Shown here: positions 48,221 to 58,234 of the stretch, one piece after another
How positions within the stretch are numbered: the first letter of the stretch is position 1
Layout: each line of letters begins with the position of its first letter
Assembly (NCBI RefSeq): GCF_020283565.1
Contig: NC_060065.1
Location: 36,258,409-36,322,408, forward strand
Length of the DNA stretch: 64,000 nucleotides
Origin: Trifolium pratense
Taxonomy: Eukaryota; Streptophyta; Magnoliopsida; Fabales; Fabaceae
Direction of reading: 5' to 3'
The notes under the pieces: model-generated
Databases searched by the model: none
Told to the model about the DNA's origin: nothing
What the model saw: only the letters and a program-made list of their open reading frames with translations
Made by a program: the position numbers and the translations under genes

Positions 48221-48938
48221 GGCTTAAATGCAATTTTGGCCCCCAAAGTTTCACAATTGCTTGATTTTAGCCCCCCACGTTTCAATTGCTTGATTTTAAT
48301 CCCCTAAGTTTCACAATTGCTTGATTTTAGCCCTCCAAGTTTCAATTGCTCGATTTTAGCCCTCCAAGTTTACCCCTTTTTGCATTTGCTAGCCCCTCAT
48401 TGAATTTTTTGATTAAAAATTGGTTATGTGGCATTTTAAAATTAAATAAGTATTTAAAAATATATAAATAAATTACAAATTGTTTTTTAAAAACTAAATT
48501 ATAATTTTTTTATTATTATATGTAGTTTATAAAATAATTTTGTTATATAAAAAAGTAAAAAAAATTATGAACTATTTTTTAAAAACTTTGTAAACTTTTT
48601 TTTATATAAAAAAGAATTATTAAACCTTTTATTAAAAAAAACAATTTTTAATACATTTTTATAAAAGCAAATATTATTATTTTTAAATTTTTTTAATTAA
48701 AACATATTTTAAATTTTTTTAAAAAATGTCACATAAGCAATTTTTAATCAAAAAAGTCAACGGGGGGCTAACAAATGCAAAATGAGGTAAATATAGGGGG
48801 CCAAAATCGAGCAATTGAAACTTGGAGGGCTAAAATCAAGCAATTGTGAAACTTAGGGGTTGAAATCAAACAATTGAAATGTGGGGGGCCAAAATCAAGC
48901 AATTGTGAAACTTTGGGGACCAAAACTACATTTAAGCC
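48221..48938. mobile_element. Mutator-like MITE, 718 bp, 9-bp target duplication, nested
   Basis: Inverted arms of about 215 bp begin GGCTTAAATGCAATTTTGGC (left) and GGCTTAAATGTAGTTTTGGT (right, inverted). Each arm contains about four subterminal repeats of CAATTGCTTGATTTTAGCCC. The duplication TTTTTTTAA is perfect (48212-48220 and 48939-48947). It sits inside the larger 46709-49661 element and so came later. Confidence 0.9.
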
Positions 48939-49661
48939 TTTTTTTAAAACAAAAAATCACTAAAATTTTCATCTTCTTAGTTCTTACTGGCACGTGAAAT
49001 CCAGAAATAAACTTACCCCTTCATCTAACAACGGCATTTCTTCATCTAATAACAACAAAAATTTCTCCATCTAACAACAAAAATCACTAAAACAAAATTT
49101 TAGAAACCCAAGTAAAAAACAAAACCACAAAAACAACAACCACCACCATCATCTAACAAAAACCCAGGAAAAGGAAAATTCAGAAACTATCATCAACTCG
49201 ATCACCACTGTCTCTCGAGAACGTCATCGTTACCATCAAACTCACTGTCGGCAGCGTTGATTTCAATATCACCACCGTAACAGCCTCTCTCTCTATCACA
49301 ATTTCGAATCTCTCTCGATCTCGATATCTCTCTCTCCTATGGATATGCTTTTTTTTAATGGGTTTTTTGAATGAGTTGTTGTTTTTGTTGTTTGGATGAG
49401 TATTGTTTTTGTGAGGAAGATGAAAAAGGGTTGAATCTAGAAGAGGAAAACTGTTATGCGATGAAGAAGATGAAGTTATTTTGGATCTATGACTAGTAAT
49501 AAAGGGGCAAAATTGTAATCGACAATTAAAATTTGTTTTTCCTTTATTTACAGATTTTGTGCGGGCCACTCATCAATGAAAGGGGGCAACTTGCTATAGC
49601 AGGTAAAATAGAAGAGGTGCACTGATGCACCTAAAAAAAAGGGTGCATATTAGGGGCTCCC

Positions 49662-49683
49662 ATATATATATATATATATATAT
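49662..49683. repeat. (AT)n microsatellite right of the TIR element
   Basis: 11 units directly abutting the GGGGCTCCC end. Confidence 0.95.
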
Positions 49684-50008
49684 GAAATTAAGAATTTTAT
49701 TTTTAGTCTAGAAATTTAAGTGTTATGACTTATGAATATTAATTAAAGAAAATATAAAAAATTAATATATTGTTTATTTTAAATTAAAAAATAAATTTTA
49801 AATATTAGATAATTTGGTCTTGCATTTTCTCTCATTCTCATGAATTAATTATGACTATAGTTATGCATTTCAATATTAAATATTGATGGGGTTGGTTGAA
49901 AATATACATGTTGAAAAATACTGATTTTCTCAACAAATAACACTATCAATTATATACCCATCAATATATCTTATAAAGAATAATATCTCTTTCATTTTCT
50001 TCCATGTA

Positions 50009-50284
50009 CTCCCTCCGGTCCTTTTTATAAGAAACAGTTTGGAATTTTTATTTGGTCCTTTTTATAAGAAACACTTTGACACAATTCCATTTGTACCCTT
50101 ATTAAATACAATCAAATAATTCATTATAATGCTAGTGCATTAATTAGAGAAGTCTATTTCCATGCTAGTCAAAGGTTAGTTTTGTAATATAACATAAAAT
50201 GTTAGAATCATTAATGAGAAAATTTACCTTCCTTGGTCTGTGTGATTTTGTCAAAGTGTTTCTTATAATAAGGACCGGAGGGAG
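50009..50284. mobile_element. Stowaway MITE, 276 bp
   Basis: Ends CTCCCTCCGGTCCTTTTTAT and inverted CTCCCTCCGGTCCTTATTAT, TA on both sides. A second partial end, CTCCCTCCATTCCATATTAT, lies alone near 50650. Confidence 0.9.
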
Positions 50285-51680
50285 TATTAAATATGACTCT
50301 TTAAATCATGCATGTTATGTAAGAATGACTACTATATCTGTTTGAAATATAAAGTGATTGTATTGTAAATTTTAACCCCGATATTTTATTTTTACGAAAC
50401 TCCTATTACTTTTATGTATCTATTATTTATTAAATAACTTATTATAATAGTTAGATTGCATAAAATTTTGTAAAATTTTATTATTTTATCAAAATATAAT
50501 TACTTATATTTTTTGACTATCGCATGTTTTCATTTATTCTTTTGTATTTTTTTTTCAATTTCTTATTGTGGCACACATGCATAAAAATAAGAAATATTGT
50601 TGGAAACGCACGAGTATTAAAAAATGTTATTTTTCTAACTATTAGTGTACTCCCTCCATTCCATATTATAAACAAAAATTCACTTTTAGATTAATTGATA
50701 TATTGATGTATAATATAGACCATGTGCATGAATGGTTATTCACTGAATCTTATAAAAAAGAAACCGATATGATATTATATATATTTTTAGAAAGATGTAT
50801 GCTCAAATGATAAAATTGAGCCAAAAAAAAATATTTTGAGATTTTGAATGATTCAAGTAGATAAGAACATGGAATTTAAATGATTTTAGCGTTGGTGAAA
50901 ACGTTCTAGTTTAGATGATTTTACCGATTTTACACATAGTGAAAACATGTAAACTCGTTTTGACTTGTGATTTCACTAAAAACTAGTTTATCTTTGATTT
51001 AACATGCAAGTCATACATAAAAACGTATAATCAATAGAATTTACGTTTTAAAACGAAACTTGTGTTTAGAGATAATGCTAAACATTTATTTTTTTAGTGT
51101 CCGGTTGTCTTGAAATAACGGGAGAATATTCAATCATGGTTGGGGTATTAATTGTGCACAATGAAGTAAGCAATCACTTAATCTATGATATAAGAAAATA
51201 AATGAGGAATTGAAACACCGACCTGTGGATTAGTGATGTTGCTATAATTTTGTGATATACTGCCATGGATTGCTTGTTTAACAAAATAGTCAGTGTTGTT
51301 GAATTTTGCGGAAATTTCAAAAGTAAATGCTATGGATGAGTATAATGTAATAAAGAGGAAAAAAATACTGAATGTTATTAGTAAGCCGATGACTCGTTCA
51401 TTGATGGATTTAGTTCATCATACTTCGAACTGTATTACGTGGATTTTTTTACTTGACAGGATCAACTCCATCGAGTGACATTTGTTTGTTTAGTGTATTA
51501 AAAAAATAATTCTAATAATGATAAATAATTGTCTCGCATTTTAATATCGAGGCTAATTACTGAGAACAAAATTCCTATTAATAATGATTTATAAATATTT
51601 GATATTAGTTTTAGTTATTTTTAAGTATTCAATATTAACTACAATTTATTTCAAAAAATATTTAATTGAAATTTAATTAA
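50285..51680. other. AT-rich spacer
   Basis: No supportable gene. The open frame at 51293-51478 is short and unrecognised. Confidence 0.5.
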
Positions 51681-51912
51681 GTGCCCGTTTGGACCTTCTT
51701 ATTTTTGCCTTAAAAGTTACTTTAAGAATAAAGTTGAAAATAAAAGCTTTAAACTTAAAGTTGTTTGATATTTATTATTTTTTTCAACTTAATTATCACT
51801 TTTAAGTTAAATCTGTTTGGTAAAATAGATTAATAACTAACTTATTATAAATTCATGATCATCTAAATTTAAAAGATAATTATCCTAATAATATAACAAA
51901 CTTAAAAAAAAG

Positions 51913-51943
<31 letters not shown>

Positions 51944-52130
51944 CTTAAAAAAGATAATTATCATAATTTTTTTTTATGAAAAATTCATTCATTTTTTAAG
52001 TCACTTATATTGTGTTTTTTCATTAGAAAAAAAAACTTCTTATTTTAATAACTATATCAAAATCGTGTCTGGCCTTACTTCTTCTTAAAAGAAGGAGAGA
52101 AGTAAAAAAGAAGGAGGGTCAAACGGACAC
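51681..52130. mobile_element. PIF/Harbinger-like MITE, 450 bp
   Basis: Left end GTGCCCGTTTGGACCTTCTT, right end inverted GTGTCCGTTTGACCCTCCTT, with TAA on both sides (51678-51680, 52131-52133). Non-coding; an (ATA)n run lies near 51916-51940. Confidence 0.75.
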
Positions 52131-52290
52131 TAAAAGTGGTTTCAAAAATATTTAAGTAAAATTATTATTTTACACCAATTTATTCAATATTATTTTTTTG
52201 ACTAATTAAAAAGTAAATACTTGTCTATAATCATGCAAAAAATTTCTGTCAAAAATAAAATAAAATAGATAATTAGAGTAGTATATTTTA

Positions 52291-53084
52291 GGCTAAATTG
52301 CAGCTTTGGCCCCCCACGTTTTATAATTGTGCGATTTTGGCCCCCCACGTTTCATAATTGTGCGATTTTGGCCCCCCACGTTTCACATGTGCGATTTTGG
52401 CCCCCAACGTTTGCCCTCTTTTGCATTTCTTGGTTCCCGTTGACTATTTTGACAAAAAATTGCTGACATGGAATATTTTTGACACGTGTCTTAATTGTTT
52501 AAAGAATACAAGATTTGGTTTTGATACTAAATGAGTCTCTTCATTGATACTAAATGTAATATTTACATATACTAAATGCGATTTTTGCTGACAACGAAGG
52601 TCAGGAAATCAAAGTTTCAGAGGGTATTTCACACAATCCAAACCCAAATTTATGGAAAGGAAATCGGATGATAATTTTGGGTTTGTCGGTGAACGGAAGA
52701 ACGAACCGCCGATGAGTGATATGAGGCAATTCGGGAGCAGTCATAAGGCTTTTTCGAATTTTGTTTGGAAAGCTGTGATATAACCTGAAGAAATTTTGTT
52801 TCGAATTTTTGTCAAAAAAATAATAATTAACCCCTCCCAAAAAAGAGTCACGTGACCTTTCTTAATTTTTTTTTTAAAAAATAATAATAATAAATTTTGG
52901 TTGGCCAATATAATTAAGACACGTGTCAAAAATATTTCATGTCAGCAATTTTTGGTTGAAAGTATCAACGGGGACCAAGAAATGCAAAATGGGGCAAACT
53001 TTAGGGGCCAAAATCGCACATTTAAAACGTGAGGGCCAAAATCGCACAATTATGAAACGTGGAGATCAAAACTGCAATTTAGCC
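52291..53084. mobile_element. Mutator-like MITE, 794 bp, 9-bp target duplication
   Basis: Inverted arms of about 200 bp begin GGCTAAATTGCAGCTTTGGC and GGCTAAATTGCAGTTTTGAT. They contain repeated GTTTCATAATTGTGCGATTT and close with GACACGTGTCTTAATT. The duplication TATATTTTA is perfect (52282-52290, 53085-53093). The core (about 52600-52850) is less AT-rich and carries a short plus-strand open frame starting MERKSDDNFGFVGE (about 52651), which may be a captured gene piece (Pack-MULE-like). Confidence 0.9.
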
Positions 53085-53361
53085 TATATTTTATATTCAA
53101 CAAAAAAAAAAAGTAGTATATTTTACACACGAATGAGAAGGTCCAGGGTGTGCACGCAAGCGAGACGTACAGGGAAACACATCAACAACGACACGCCATT
53201 CAAGTTTCAATTCCAATCATTTCTTTCCCAAATCCTTTTCGTTTCCACTATTCCCAAATTTTCCTTCTTTTGCCCTAAAAATTGAAATTCTCTGCAAAAT
53301 TTCGTTGTTCCCTGCTAATATATGCATGTATACACTCTAATTTGGTGTTTTAGGTTTATCA

Positions 53362-55217
53362 ATGGAAAGCAAAAATTTTGATTCTAAGAATCAGGTGGAA
53401 GTTGTAGAAGATTTATCTACTAGGGTTTCTCGTTTCTCCCTTGAAAACCATATATCCAATTTCTATTCTCCTCTGGTAAATTGAATTTCTGCACTTTTTG
53501 ACTTTAATTTTTATGGATGATGTTGACCTTGATTATCTTCTTATGTTGCTGATTTTGTTTTTATTCTTTTTGGTTTATTTACAATTGTATTGCATTTATT
53601 TTTATTTGTCATGGTTCACTTGTTAATATTTGATTAAAGTATTGATTTTTCCTTTTTAAGACTTGTGTTCGTGGTTTATTTGGCTAATTTGATATTATAT
53701 ATTGTTGATAGGATGATGAAGTGGATGATGATGATAATATGAGGAATTATCATGTTAGTAGAGAGAATCGTGGTGATTCGTTGTCTTCTGTTAGCACCGA
53801 AGAACATAGTATGAATTTAACCAGCTTATATCCAGAATTACCTGAAGAATCGTTCGAAAGGAATAAAGAGGACATGGAGTCTTTAGCTGATATTCAGAAT
53901 CAGCAGAGAAAGTATTTTTATTATGATGCTCCGCTGAATGAAGATACGGGAGTTTGGATACCAGTTTCGGTTCCACCGATGTTGGAAGATGATCATAAAG
54001 AATGGGCTAAAGGGTTTCACTCGAACGGTAGTTTTTTTCCTGACGATGATATGGGATGGAATCAATATGTTGGTGGAGAAAAGGAATTGACTATGTGGGA
54101 AGTGTTAGTAGAAATTTTACTTGCAGCTAGGGGGAAAGTGTCTTCTTTGGCGTCGGGAGATATTCATACATGTAGCTTTTCATGGTTAACCAGCCATGTA
54201 CTTGAGCAAGCTTGGAGAGAGATGGCACAAACACTTACAGAAGCTAACTTTGGTAATGTGAGGGAATTAATAGAAGCAGAACCTCCAAAATGGTTGGCGG
54301 ATAGTGCTGCTGCTGCTTGTATGCTTTGTGGTGTGAGGTTTCACCCCATCATGTGTTCAAGGCATCACTGCCGGTTTTGTGGAGGAATATTTTGTGGTGA
54401 ATGTTCCAAAGGACGGAGCTTGATGCCATCAAAGTTCCGAGTTTCTGACCCTCAAAGAGTCTGCGATGTATGTTGTGTCCGACTTGAGTCTGTACAACCT
54501 TATTTGATGGATCATGTAAGTAATGCTGCTCAGTTGCCAACCCATGACTTGACGGATCTCAGCACTTTGAGATCATGGGTTAATTTTCCTTGGGGGCAGA
54601 CCATGGAATATGAAATTTACAAGGCAACTAACACTATCAAGTCTTATAACCGGGTATGTGTTTAATTTCGTATTTCATGCTTAAGCAGGTGAACTACATA
54701 TGATTACAAAATTATCTCTGCCACAAAGCAGAATCCCTTTAACAATCTAGATACATGTTTTGAATCATTTGAAAATGAATAACAAAATCAGTTGCTACAT
54801 CTTTTTGCGGCATTTTTTATAAATTGACAGTGGTACCATAATAACAGTTCAAAAGAACCGAACTGAACTGTTATTTTTTCATCAGAACCGAACCAAACTG
54901 AATTAATGGTTCAGTTAACCAGTTATTTATCATACCGAACCGAACTGTTATTCTAAAGTTTTGCATAACGAAACCATCTTAAATGGTGAACGAAACCCTT
55001 ATTTTATTTCAAATTAATCCCAAAATTTGCAAAGGTGGGGGTTTTGAATTGATGAATTGATTGAGAAAGATACAGATGGTGGCAAATTTCATTAGAATCA
55101 TGTGGGTGTTTGGTTGAGGTGGTAAGCTTCTTATTGAAAGATGAAGAATCAGTAATATTTGGATATTAAAATGCTTTTCGTTTGGTCTCTGTAGTAGCCA
55201 CAAGCCATGAGTGAAGA

Positions 55218-55285
<68 letters not shown>

Positions 55286-55461
55286 AATGCTAAATAGTGC
55301 CCCAGGGGCACTTGTTAAGGATTCAAATTTAGAAAGTTTTACTTGGAAATTGTGTAGTCAATACAACAAAAGTCTATATTTTGATGTTTTCCATGCACAA
55401 CTTTTATTTTATTTTTTCTTTTGGTTCCTTAACTAGTGCCCCGGGGGCACTGGTTAGCAAG

Positions 55462-55507
<46 letters not shown>

Positions 55508-57692
55508 AACGGCAAGAATCACTAAATATTTGTTTGCTTCACCTAAATTTAACTCTCTCCATTTTATCATACTCCCTCCGTCCCAAATTATAAGGGAAAA
55601 AAACCCATTTTTTTTGTCCCAAATTATAAGAGAAAAATCATTTTCAAGAATGTTTTTTTCCTTATTTTCATAAAATTAAATGCAAATTGCATTTAATTTC
55701 TTCTCTCTCTCATTTTCTCAATAAACAACAACCAATAAAAATTGTTTTTACATCTTCCTACGCAACTTATTCCAAGGAAAACCCACAAAAACATACTTCA
55801 AATTCTCATGTTTTACTTTTTCTTAATAAGTGTGATTTTTTTATTTTCCCTTATAATTTGGGACGGAGGGAGTATATTAATTTCTTTTTACTGTTTTGTG
55901 ATATGAAGATTAAATTAATGTGGTAGATGAGATCCAAATTGCAGTATAACAGAGAGAGATGAATTAGGATGATTTTGAGATAACTTGAGTTGAATAGAAC
56001 CTGGGAAAGTAATTAGGATAGATTTAGTTTTTATTTATTTATTTTTTACGAAGGATTGATTTAGTGTTATTTGAGTTCTCTTTGATTTTGAAAAAAAAAA
56101 TAGTGAACTTTTTGCAGTTCAGTTCTTAGCAGTTCGATTAGGTTAACTGCAGTTCGGTTATGGTTAGAGAACCGTGTCTGAACTATAGTTTCAGTGCACA
56201 AACTGTTATAATGGTCCAGTTCACAGTTATTTTTGAACATGTCATGGTTGTGGAAGTCTACACAATATTTTATAGATTCCTTGATATTGTCATCATTTTG
56301 TAATTTTTTATGTTGCAAGTTTAAATTCTTGATGGTATTATGTATGCCAACATGTCATGGTTGTGAAAGTCTACACCATATTTTATGCAGATAGGTTTAT
56401 TAAAACCGGAGAAGACAATTCCAGATGCCATTCTTAGGCAAGCAAAAGGCCTTGCAATTATCACTGTGGTCAAAGTTGGAGTGGTGGTTACTTATAATAT
56501 TGGAACAGGAATTGTGGTTGCACGTAGGGAGGATGGTTCATGGTCTCCACCATCTGCTGTTTCGACATTCGGAGTGGGGTGGGGGGCTCAGGTGAAGTAA
56601 CTAATCTGTAATAAATTAACAGTATTGACTGAGCAGTTCAATTAACAATGAATTTTCTTGTGAATATGGACTGAAAGCCGAAATTTTATCACTATGCCAC
56701 ACATACTGTTTTCAGCCAACTCTAATATCAGATTCCATTTTGTAAATTTTTTAGTTATTTTTTATGAGACTTTGACATATTGCATACTAGCTAATGGCCT
56801 TTTTGGTTATAGAAAGCATTTTTTTGTGTGTCTTGGCTTAACTAAAAATTACAGAAGTGCCACAACGTGCTTGTATTCATTTTGTTTCTTGCTTTTAAGA
56901 TTTACATGAAATTGTGAAAACAATAAGATTTAATCCTCAACTTTACCCAACACCGATTCCAACTTTGTACTCGACATCTATGCAGCATGTCTCATGGTTT
57001 TTGTGGCACCTATTTATTTCTACGTCTTCTTCATTTGTTAACTTATCTTTTTCACTGTAGGCTGGAGGGGAGTTAACAGACTTCATTATTGTTCTGAGAA
57101 CAAAAGAGGCTGTCAAGACATTTAGTGGTAATGCACATGTTTCACTTGGAGCTGGCTTGAGTGCTGCAGTTGGTGTTATTGGAAGGGCCGTTGAAGCCGA
57201 TGTTCGAGCTGGTGATGGTGGCTATGCTGCTTGTTATACATACAGCTGCAGTAAAGGTATGCTTTTTATTTGTGATCATCTTTGCCCAATATTCAACTTG
57301 ACTTTTTCTTTTCAACAGAAATAAATATACGCATGTTAATGTACCCCTTTTAGTATTCATAGTTCGCTAGAAGGCTTCTTGAGAGTGGAATAAGGGAAGG
57401 GAATGATAAATCTTAAGACTCTGATACTTTTCTTTGTGAGGTTTAGAATTGGAATAACTCCTGTAGGGTATAGTGTTTGACCTATTCTATATTACCTGCA
57501 GGTGCATTTGTTGGTTGTTCACTTGAAGGGAGTATTGTCACAACTCGAACACAAGAAAATAGTCGGTTTTATGGCAGCCAGTCTTTAAGTGCAACAGACA
57601 TACTTCTTGGCTCCTTGCCTAGGCCACCTGCTGCAGCTATTCTCTACCGTGCTCTTGCAGATTTGTATTTGAAGATTGATGGTTATCATTGA
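53362..57692 (+). CDS. FYVE zinc finger and SYLF (DUF500) domain protein
   Basis: Five exons, 53362-53475, 53712-54653, 56391-56591, 57061-57256 and 57502-57692, join to 547 residues from MESKNFDSKNQVEVVEDLST. An acidic N-terminal part is followed by a FYVE domain (about residues 230-300) with eight metal-binding Cys/His positions and the PI3P-binding core SRHHCRFCGGIFCGECSKG; FYVE domains bring proteins to endosomal or vacuolar membranes. The SYLF domain (about 340-545; YNRIGLLKPEKTIPDAILRQ, GWGAQAGGELTDFI, SQSLSATDILLG) binds lipids and, in other family members, actin. This FYVE-SYLF pairing is a known plant architecture (At1g29800/At3g43230 type, from memory). Intron 2 is swollen to 1.7 kb by repeats. 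All splice borders are GT-AG and in phase. Confidence 0.93.
55223..55281. repeat. (TA)n microsatellite left of a small TIR element
   Basis: About 29 units in intron 2 of the FYVE-SYLF gene, abutting the element at 55282. Confidence 0.95.
55282..55465. mobile_element. Small TIR element lying inside a TA microsatellite, 184 bp
   Basis: Ends GGCAAATGCTAAATAGTGCC and inverted GGGTCTTGCTAACCAGTGCC. Both continue into a subterminal palindrome (GTGCCCCAGGGGCAC, GTGCCCCCGGGGCAC) followed by GTTAAGGA. Arms of about 46 bp show moderate identity. (TA)n tracts touch both ends. Same overall plan as 46709-49661 but different sequence. Confidence 0.7.
55466..55504. repeat. (TA)n microsatellite right of the small TIR element
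   Basis: About 19 units. Confidence 0.95.
55572..55872. mobile_element. Stowaway MITE, 301 bp, in FYVE-SYLF intron 2
   Basis: Ends CTCCCTCCGTCCCAAATTAT and the same sequence inverted, TA on both sides. A second CCCAAATTATAAGAG copy near 55617 makes the left arm partly duplicated. Confidence 0.9.
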
Positions 57693-58234
57693 ATTGTTCA
57701 GCATCACATTCATATTCCTTTCACTTTTTGGCCATCAGCATAAAGGAAAAGAACCATTGGACCGTGAATAATTTGTACAGCTTCTTAGTTCCGCTCAGAT
57801 TGTAAAGTTTCCCGGTGTCATTATTTGTCATGTAAATAAGTAAATGAAGATGTAAATATCATATTACTCCACTTTGACCATAATTGAGGATGGTGAACTG
57901 TTTTAAGTTTTTCTTTTTCTTTCCTGTTTTTTGGTTCTGGTTTTAACTTTTATTTTATTTTCTACACAGTGGACGAAAATTAGCATATAATTATTTGATG
58001 ATTCAATGAGTGCCAAAATTGCGCAATTGTGTCAAAATGAATTCTTTTAATGTCCTTTATTTGATAATTTAACAAGGAACACAAGCCACACCGATGCAAT
58101 GCATAACAGGTGTGTTTTTATTATTATGTTTTTTTACCACAAATCACAAGAAATTATGGGTGAAAAAGAAAAATGTTATAGCCAAATGTACTCAACCAAA
58201 AGAAATTATGGCTGAGGAAAAAGGGTGAAAATGT
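57693..58234. other. Convergent 3' ends
   Basis: Contains the 3' UTRs of the FYVE-SYLF gene (+) and the ankyrin/PGG gene (-). No other feature seen. Confidence 0.5.

Larger units (their letters stand above)
46709..49661. mobile_element. TIR element lying inside a TA microsatellite, 2953 bp
   Basis: Both ends start GGGAGCCCCTAATATGCACC and are inverted copies for about 290 bp with scattered differences. Just inside each end is a palindrome, GGTGCACCGGTGCACC on the left and a two-base variant on the right. (AT)n tracts abut both ends. No transposase frame is seen, so it is non-autonomous. The interior holds a complete nested Mutator-like MITE (48221-48938), a partial MULE end near 47230, an internal palindrome near 47.8 kb and CT-rich sequence resembling a gene's 5' leader near 49.2 kb. 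Superfamily uncertain: TA-targeting MITE or Micron-like. Confidence 0.7.

Noticed and set aside
48221..48938. CRISPR-like regular repeats (CAATTGCTTGATTTTAGCCC units)
   Set aside because: These are subterminal repeats of a plant Mutator-like MITE, mirrored in both arms, in a eukaryotic genome.
49180..49569. 129-residue basic open frame as a gene
   Set aside because: It runs through the inverted end of a transposable element and low-complexity Arg/Asn/Lys codons.
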